Positions 55,303 to 62,000 of a DNA stretch of 62,000 bases are shown here, piece after piece. Origin of the DNA: Gnetum montanum (lineage: Eukaryota; Streptophyta; Gnetopsida; Gnetales; Gnetaceae). The translations under genes were made by a program, and so were the position numbers. Location: contig MNCI01007974.1 of NCBI GenBank assembly GCA_015680685.1, forward strand, positions 64,001-126,000. The letters are read 5' to 3'. Numbering within the stretch: position 1 is the stretch's first letter; every line of letters begins with the position of its first letter. Below the pieces are notes generated by a model that made no database searches, was not told the origin of the DNA, and saw only the letters and a list, made by a program, of their open reading frames with translations.

Positions 55303-57870
55303 GAGCTTTGCGTGGCTCATTTCCTACCACCTGAAGATAGATGAGGGGGCTTCCTAGATTAGTCAATTTCTAGGGAAGGTGACCTACTTTGATCCAGTCA
55401 GTCACAGCATGCGTGAGCATGACCGTCTAGACGTTGGAGTGTTGTTGTTGTTGTTGGCTTGGAGGCTGCTCTGGTGGTGGAGTAGTGGAGATGCTTGAAG
55501 GTTCAAAAGCACTAGCCACAGGTGTATGCAAGGGTATGTTCAAATTTTTGGACCAGAAAAAGGGACATTTCCATGGCTTGGATCCTAGTCCACTCGGCTG
55601 AGGTGCCGATTGTAAGTTAACAACCCTCATAGCATTTTTCTACTGCGACTGTGGTGGTATCTCTCCTTGCATTGATGGAGCAGGTGGCAGCTGAGTGGGA
55701 TGTGGTGGAGGAGTGGAAAGAGAAGGTGATGGAGGATAAAATAGATGTGGATTTTCCCCCCAGGGTGATGGATATTGAGGGTGAAAATACTCTGGGGGGT
55801 GGTAATGACTTTGAAAGGCCGCATGGATAGAAGAGTCCCTTGGAGAGACTGGTTGTTGAACATAGTACCCATAGGGATCTAGGTATTTGTAAGGGTAATA
55901 CTACCTTGGAGATGGCATCCCCTATGTTTGTGGATGCTACCACTATTGGAAGTATTCATACGGTTGTGGTGGTGCTCCACTTGAATAGTATCCTTGCTGC
56001 TACTGGTGGAACCGCCTAGAATTTCCTTGTGGATAAGGAAACCTTCGGGGTGTTTTCCATTGTGGCAAGCGAGGGTTCAATGCATACACCCTAGACTCTT
56101 GAAGATTTAACACCATAGGACAAAATCCCTTAGGATGTTCATATTGGCATATGCCACATTCATCTTCCTCCTCAGTGTCAGAGTCTGCAACTTGCTCTGC
56201 TACAGCAACCTTGCCCTTTCCCTTATATTGGGCATGTTCAACTTCCTTCTTCTTATGTCTATTATGGTCATTACCTTGTGCTCTGGACTCCTCTGTGATT
56301 TTTAGCATGCTTTGGATCCTTTCATCCAAAGAGTCCCACATCTTATCCACCTTTGCCAAAATTTCAGATGTAAACTTTTGTAACGGCAAGGTCTTTTGGT
56401 TTACCGCTGCTTCTAGCGATGATTCTTCTGCACTCTCCTTTTTCCTAAGTTCTCCTTTCTCCTTGGCCACCTATTCAATGAGGCATTTCAATTGATGTGC
56501 CCTTACCTCTAATAGTCACCCTTGAGCGTACACGCCAAGGGTCTTTCACGTTTCAAAACAGAACCCATCAATGATGTGGCGAAGATGTGCCCACTGAGAG
56601 TAACCATGACCAGGGCAACGATGTAACAACGAGTAGTACTTGCTCATGGAGGCATCCAAGGGTTCATGATTCCCTTGTTTCCAGCCTTGAATCTATCATC
56701 TCAGGTTCACCACTCTGGAGTACATTTGATATTTGTCATTGAAAATTTGAAGCATCGTACTCCATCTTCTGATTGATTCTAGCTCCAAGAACCAGTACCA
56801 GCTTTTAGCTTCTTTGATGAGTGTGTGAGGGAATAGCTTCAGCCTTTGCTAATCATTGTCAATGTTTTGTAAGGTGAAGACATCATGGAACGCCTACAGA
56901 TGGGTCTACAGATCACAGTTGTATCCCCCTTCAAATCTAGGGATGTTTTTCATATCAACACGCTTGATCCGGCTATCCTTCATGTGCCTACTAGGGATTT
57001 GAACTTCCTCAAAGATCTGGAGCATACTCCGGGTAGCCAACAACGGCTCATCTGAATCATAGTCCTGCTAGGGACCATGATGTCTGTGACGATTTCGGCT
57101 ATTCCTCCATTCATGCCTGTGTGCATCACATGATGGTTCATGCGTCTTCTTATGTTTCTCCTTCCGATCCTTCTAAACCTTTTTTCCCCCATCCTTTCAC
57201 TTCCTCCTACCTCGGTTATGATCAAAGCCTGAGCTGGATGAAGGAGAAGGAGAGTGAGAGGATGGAGAAGAAGGAGAGGGATCTCTCCCTCTACCTTGAT
57301 GATGGTCCCGATCATCCCATTCATCCTTGCTATGTGACCCTTCATCCCCTTGGGAATCTTGGCCACCTAGATGCTTAGAATGAATCATGGATTGGAGGAC
57401 CTGCTTCCCCAGGGGAAGTTCAGTTGAATGGGTGTCATGAAAGATGGGATCCCCATCATCTTGTAGCCCTTGCGAAAATAAGGGGTTACTGAATTGTTTC
57501 CCCTTCAGCTATTCATATCTATCCACCTGATGCTGATCTCTTGCTCCTTGAGCATTAGTGGGACAATAGTCCCGATAGTCATGGTCCTCCATGACATACT
57601 CTGCTCCAAGGTCCTGGATCCCCAATCTGCTAAGATTGTGAAATAGCATCACAGGAGCCGATCGGTTGGGAGGGTGTACAATATTTTCCTCCATGTCCGA
57701 TCAATGTAGATGCTCATCTTGATGTAGGATGAATGTGAAATCAGGGACGTACTCATCGGGATGCTTGTACATCACCCAACACTCCTATGGCACCGGTGGG
57801 GTGGATATCTCCCTTCTACAAGAAGACGTATTGGACGTTAGATGGTCCGTGTAATCGATGTACCTTACTA
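55303..57870 (-). pseudogene. gag: D gag and gag-protease linker
   Basis: The start is near 57870 (exact ATG lost). Blocks in order: HPDEYVPDFTFILHQDE (57770-57720), LGIQDLGAEYVMEDHDYRDY (57630-57570), a Ser/Pro-rich stretch (57300-57200), capsid-like core DMKNIPRFEGGYN (56975-56935) and YQMYSRVVNLR, then an open frame 56470-56000. That frame has a coiled-coil-like part (SLEAAVNQKTLPLQKF), an acidic stretch and a knuckle CGICQYEHPKGFC (C-x2-C-x3-H-x4-C). A Pro/Tyr/Gln-rich linker follows to 55430, then the protease start. Gag forms the particle and binds RNA. Confidence 0.85.
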
Positions 57871-57976
57871 CTAACTTTAATCCACCTAGCATGCATAAAT
57901 ATTTCTATCCTAGGTCCGTTCCAATGACTTGAATGATAATTTCACTAAGGTTAGATGATGCATGTAAGACTTAATA

Positions 57977-57996
57977 GTCCCCGGAAATGGTTCCAA
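57977..57996 (-). other. D primer-binding site, tRNA-Asp type
   Basis: Minus strand, directly after the LTR end: TTGGAACCATTTCCGGGGAC, against TTGGCGCCGTTGCCGGGGA of Athila/Tat elements. CCGGGGA is intact. The leader 57871-57976 has no other feature. Confidence 0.8.
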
Positions 57997-58909
57997 TGAT
58001 GAGTGGCTAGGTACCCCTACACCCAACCATACGAATCATGGGCATTCACACGCAACCCGGTTGAGTTTTGTAGATTGTAAGCACATAACATATACCAAAC
58101 TTCTAACCAGTGAAACCTTGGGATAGAATGATCGTTGTCATCCTAATCTCACTTGTGAGGTTCTGTTTATGATGGTTAAGTGAGACTAAGGCTAATGATT
58201 TTTATATCTTTTTAATTCTCTTTTCGGTGGCTAATTGAGGTATGGAAAGTAAGGAATAAACTATTATCTAATCTCTAATTATCCTAGCTTATATTCTAAC
58301 TATTCCTAGCATAAGTATCTGGTCCCATCTTCCGAGCACATTCTGAGCATCTCCTAACACTTCTAGGTTACTAGACGTCAAGCGTTACTGGGCTTACTAA
58401 GTGTTTGATTTACGTTCAAGATGGTCGTACTTATGACCTTAATGAGCTACAAATGAACAGTAGCGATTGAAATTATAATAATGAAACTTAAGAAATTAAC
58501 AAGTAACTAATAAAGCATAAACATATTAAACTATTAAATGCATAAAAAACTAAGTCCAAATGCTCCAAGGAATGCTTGAATAGTTCATCTTTATTGTCGT
58601 CATGCCAATGGGCTTAGATACATCAATGCTTGAATAAAGAACCGATCACTTTTCTTACACTTGCTGTGGGCACTTGGAAAATATTCTATCTCTTGTGGGA
58701 ACAAATTTCAAGAGCTTCGCTACAACTAACTGAAAGATGCCTAAATTAGGCGGAAGGCCTTCTTATTTATAGGCTGAGATAGGCGGCTACGTAAACGGGG
58801 CCACGTCGATGTAGGAAGGCTACGTCAATGGGCCCACATCGATGCAGCCATGTATACCCAGCCCTGTACACGTGGCCCAGTCAATGCATGACATAATGAC
58901 ACTTCATCA
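57997..58909 (-). repeat. D 5' LTR (913 bp)
   Basis: Minus strand: TGATGAAGTGTCATTATG ... CTAGCCACTCATCA. U3 units around TGCATCGATGTGGGCCC and TACATCGACGTGGCCCCG at 58890-58795, TATA box TATAAATAAG (58771-58762). By eye it agrees with the 3' LTR at about nine positions in ten. Confidence 0.9.
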
Positions 58910-58914
58910 GCACC

Positions 58915-59195
58915 TTAGGAACCTCCATCGCCTAGGACTATTTGATTTTCTTTCTTGTCTTCAAGCCATTAGAGGAGTCGTGCTGTCAATTTTTTTCATG
59001 GTATTCAATTTTGTCATCATGAACACCCAATTTTGTAATGATTGTAAGACCTATACACTTGGGCACTTAGCGTTTTCTTATGCAAATTTTTAAGTTAGTA
59101 GTTAGTCAATAATACCATACCTTCCCAAAATTTTGCAAGAAACTTGTTCCTCCTTTTTTCACTAAAGGATGAGGTTTCATTCAATTGTGGGAGTA
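58915..59195 (+). pseudogene. B 3' ORF tail and polypurine tract
   Basis: The sequence after D continues the end of B's 3' ORF (LRNLHRLGLFDFLSCLQ) but its frame soon closes. The part from 59090 is untranslated. The tract TTGTGGGAGTA (59185-59195) runs straight into the LTR start TGATGAATTC. Confidence 0.65.
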
Positions 59196-59306
59196 TGATG
59201 AATTCTATGTTAGACCACATCAATGGAATCCTATCAATGTGATCTAATCAACATAGGATTTCCTTTGTTGATGGGATCCTATCAATGTAGCACCCTATCT
59301 CACCTA
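59196..59306 (+). repeat. B 3' LTR, first 111 bp
   Basis: TGATGAATTCTATGTTAGAC, ATTGATGG-type units and GGGATCCTATCAATGTAGCA, then CACCTAT. It matches 4473-4583 unit by unit and stops exactly at the TATA region. The rest was displaced by J. Confidence 0.8.
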
Positions 59307-59394
59307 TGTTCACACATTTCTATCATTTGATGGATTAGTGATGTACATCATTGAGGAAATTTTAGTTTAGAATGTGTTGAAAAATTTCTTATTA

Positions 59395-59725
59395 ATGTGA
59401 ATCCTAAGTTATGTGGGAGCAATTGAAAGGTTTATGGAGGTGCTTTAATCTTTGGTCAGCTTGTGGCTATAAAATATTTTTTGTGCATAGATAAAAGCAT
59501 ACATAACAAAACTGTAAAAAAAGGAGAAATGCCAAGTTTTGGAAAAGATTAGATAGAGTATTACGGTTCAATGCTTCAAAAATTTTAAAGCCATACATCA
59601 GGTATGGTCATCGGCACTCTCTACTTCATACTTGAAATGATGGTATACTATTTTCCTTAAATTTTGTAACTAGGCTTAAGAGACTAAGAAAAATAGCAAG
59701 TGACCAGAGTTATCTACATAAAAGA
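59395..59725 (+). pseudogene. receptor-like kinase fragment, broken
   Basis: In one frame: NPKLCGSN, stop, KVYGGALIFGQLVAIKYF, with the spacing of a kinase glycine loop followed by the VAIK lysine. In the next frame KCQVLEKIR fits the conserved ECQVLGxIRHRN of LRR receptor kinases. After another shift, FVTRLKRLRKIASDQSYLHK fits RLRIASDIAQGxxYLHH at the right distance (about 83 residues from the Lys). Three frames and three stops show long decay. The closest known type is the large LRR-XII (At3g47570-like) group. The catalytic HRD and DFG parts are absent. Confidence 0.55.
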
Positions 59726-60722
59726 CCAACATAGGAAAGTTATTTTTTTGAATATCAAACTATAAACTATGTTACATGATGATGATAATGGGTAATTTAT
59801 GTCAAGCATTTACTGGAAATGCAATTCAAGATTACTTGTTGCTATAAATTCAATTGAAAACATAAAGTGAAAGTTCTGAACAAGTCATGTTGAGTAAGGG
59901 ATTTCAAGTAGATAGAATAAAAAATACATTAGATTCTATAACAGTGAAGATCAAATCAATTTCATGCTTTTAGAATTTGAACAAAACAAATATTATACCC
60001 ATTCCTACACTCAATCATCCTCTTGGAAGCACTGCACTCATATAGATAAATCCTACACCTATGTTGTAATCTGCAAGTAAACATCATTTATGTCTCTAGT
60101 TTCTCAAGCAAAGGTCTTCAAAGTTTATGGCCAAAAGCCATAGCACCATCATTGTAACTGCTAGAGGGCCCTTAAGGACATTTGAACCTCCTTTCGAAGC
60201 AAATCTGTTGCAAAATCTAAGCAATTTTCTATTCCTGCACAATCTGAAGAGGACACTCATGACCATGTTGGACCTCTACAGCAATTTCTTTCACAGAATG
60301 AAAAATAGTAACAAAGACATACTCTAACTAAATTCAAGGACATTTTTCTTTGCATTAGTTGGAATTCATGATACTATGTAATTTGGTGAAGGCCAAAGAT
60401 TCAAACCTTAACTGCTAAATCATTGTAAAATGATATGGGACAATGTGGAAGCTATAGGTGGATCATGTAGAGGAAATTTTGTACATCACAGCATCGATGG
60501 CATTAAATATAAGTGAAGCAATGGTAGTGGTAGTGTTGTTGCATGTTCAATGACAAAGGCAAAAGAAATGGATGCCCAACTTGGATAGTTATGTAGAGAA
60601 ACCTTGGTAGCCTTATGTTAGAATACAACTATTGTGGCCAATCTTGCCATGCTATCACACGGGGCCATGATCAACAAAACTATCCTGTAAAATCATATAC
60701 CATTTCACCAAGAAATGTTAAT

Positions 60723-60822
60723 GTGTAGGAAGGTGGACCGGTGTGTGGGAAGGTGAACTAATTTGCAAGGAGGTGAACCAATGTGCAAGAAGGTAGATTG
60801 AAGTGTGGGGAGGTGAAACATT
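60723..60822 (+). repeat. short tandem repeat, about 20-bp unit x5
   Basis: Five imperfect units of the form TGTGCAAGAAGGTGAACCAA in a row. No other copy in the window. Confidence 0.6.
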
Positions 60823-61278
60823 AGTAGCAAGTAGCTATAAAGCAAAGAACGAAGATGATGTTGAAGGATGGGAGCGAGGGCCTCCTTAACAAATCAAGCT
60901 CTTTTCCAAATAGCTATGTCTCTCTCCATTGAGTTACACAAAGATGGGTAGGGGGTCTCCAAGGACTGAGAAACTAGTGAATGATGGTCTTCTCTTTCTC
61001 TCTCTTCTCCTATTTTTCTTAGCGTGACTATAGTGTAGCTGATGCATGTGGACAGTGGACATAGTAGGCAAGTTCTATAGTTCTATTTCTTTATTCTTAT
61101 CAACAAACCAATGATAGTTAGTAGTGGTAGAGCTACATGGATGATGGTCAACAATCTTAGCAAGAAACCAAGATGCAATGGTTTTCTATTCCCTTTTCAT
61201 GGTAGACCTGTGATGGCAATAGATGTATGATTGGAGACAGCAATGCATCTATCGACACATGACAACGAGATCTTGTAG

Positions 61279-61283
<5 letters not shown>

Positions 61284-61322
<39 letters not shown>
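61284..61322. repeat. (TC)n microsatellite
   Basis: About 39 bases of pure TC/CT repeat. A shorter CT-rich stretch occurs at 61510-61530. Confidence 0.95.
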
Positions 61323-61325
<3 letters not shown>

Positions 61326-61826
61326 TTGCAATGTTGTAGCAGTTGACAGTAGTAGTTGCAGGCATGAGTTCTACCATGCTATTGTATTTTTAGTGAGTAG
61401 TGCAGCCATGGCAAGGTTCTCCAAATAGGGACAAGTTTCCCTCTCTCATGTTGGTAATAGGGCACATTTTATCTATGCATTAGATATGCGTTAGTAGGTC
61501 CCTTCATCTAGCCTCTTCTCTCTCTCTCCCTCCCTCCTTCAATGGCCACAGGTAGTCTTGGTTGCAGTAGAGGCACAACGAACTAGTGGCAAACAACAAC
61601 AATAGTTGGGAAATAGGGAAAATTTATTTTGGTTACCTTTTGTATTCTTGAATGTGACACACTTATTTTAATTAAAATTCTCATTCCTTTTTTACTATTT
61701 TCAAAAGGCCATGTAGCCCTCTTCACCTAAGACTATTCCCAGGTTTTTGTACCCATACGGGAGGCATCCTAGGTAATGGTCTCCTTTTCGCCTGGTGTTG
61801 ATGCAACCAAAATTTATGCATCAACA

Positions 61827-62000
61827 CCTTTTTGGTACTAGAAGGAGGGCCTTTCTCCCACCTTTTGTTTATCAACTCTTCTTACCATTTCCTTATGGCT
61901 ATTTTGTTTTCTGATCCAATCTTGGAACTTGTTCAACTTTTTTAAAAAAAACTATCTTCAAACCCTTTGTTTTCTACCTTTTTTATGCTTCTCATTTTCT
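61827..62000 (+). other. J primer-like site and leader start
   Basis: TTGGTACTAGAAGGAGGGCC at 61831-61850 and T-rich leader up to the window end. No gene seen. Confidence 0.5.

Larger units (their letters stand above)
44635..58909 (-). mobile_element. element D: most complete Ty3/gypsy element in the window
   Basis: LTRs 44635-45548 and 57997-58909, near-exact target duplication GCAAC (44630-44634) / GCACC (58910-58914). Order on the minus strand: LTR, tRNA-Asp-type primer site, gag, protease, RT, RNase H, integrase, polypurine-like motif, spacer with internal promoter, 3' ORF, polypurine tract, LTR. Its LTRs are more alike than those of G or C and its catalytic motifs are intact, so it is among the youngest layers. 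Solo LTR E (54088-55297) and scattered stops make it inactive. Protease-RT-RNase H-integrase order and DD35E mark it as Ty3/gypsy, near Athila/Tat. Confidence 0.9.
4473..59306 (+). mobile_element. element B: Ty3/gypsy retrotransposon, host of all later insertions
   Basis: B is inferred by joining pieces in order: 5' LTR, primer site, gag 5' part, [C], gag 3' part, protease, RT, [K], integrase C-terminus, spacer with internal promoter [F], a second integrase/spacer copy [G], gap N, 3' ORF [D], 3' ORF tail, polypurine tract and 3' LTR start [J]. The LTR starts at 4473 and 59196 match (TAATGAATTC / TGATGAATTC plus about 110 bp). Gag resumes in register on the far side of C, and the 3' ORF resumes beyond D. 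B lacks RNase H and the integrase core and has many stops, so it is dead. Without inserts it would be roughly 13-14 kb. Confidence 0.75.
59307..62000 (+). mobile_element. element J: LTR element or insertion, partly in the window
   Basis: B's 3' LTR stops at 59306. The new sequence begins TGTTCACACATTTC. At 61817-61826 TGCATCAACA ends a probable LTR, followed by TTGGTACTAGAAGGAGGGCC (61831-61850), the same primer-like string as in C and F. TGTT/AACA ends would fit an LTR of about 2.5 kb, but only one copy is visible and its start is uncertain. 59730-60720 and 60830-61280 show nothing else I can name. Confidence 0.45.

Noticed and set aside
56980-57366. 128-codon ORF on the minus strand
   Set aside because: It overlaps the Ser/Pro-rich part of D gag in another frame; the gag frame has the conserved blocks.

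Overview
The window looks like plant nuclear DNA. It is AT-rich and holds no intact single-copy gene. Nearly all of it can be read as one deep nest of LTR retrotransposons of copia and Ty3/gypsy type. The number of layers, the age of the copies and a receptor-kinase fragment would suit a very large seed-plant genome, perhaps a gymnosperm; the species is inference. Three single Ns (37141, 37330, 41917) mark assembly joins. Most decay is C-to-T / G-to-A: Trp and Gln codons become stops and catalytic Asp becomes Asn, as expected from deamination of methylated cytosine.

Layout. (A) about 190-4472, minus: a dead copia element cut in its gag by B. (B) 4473 to about 59306, plus: a gypsy element with LTRs TGATGA...TCATCA and a primer site resembling the tRNA-Asp type. 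B is split by C (6782-16335, in gag), K (about 19088-21900, a gene-like segment in pol), F (23026-27584) and G (29471-40165) in the spacer between integrase and a 3' ORF, D (44635-58909, in that 3' ORF) and J (from about 59307, in the 3' LTR). D is the best preserved gypsy copy (minus strand; gag, protease, RT, RNase H, DD35E integrase, 3' ORF) and its protease is cut by solo LTR E (54088-55297). G has gag and the 3' ORF but no pol; its 3' ORF is cut by solo LTR I (to 38757). C, E, F and I share LTR ends and form a second family; C carries only gag and protease.

How the parts work together. In B, G and D the integrase (or gag, in pol-less G) is followed by a G-rich polypurine-like motif and about 1.5-2 kb of non-coding spacer. 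The spacer then carries a copy of the same element's own U3 motif, a TATA box, a short exon, a conserved intron and a roughly 950-codon 3' ORF. The 3' ORF therefore appears to have its own promoter that tracks the LTR promoter of the same element. This internal transcription unit is the most interesting thing in the window.

All coordinates come from reading by eye. Identities were not computed and no database was searched.
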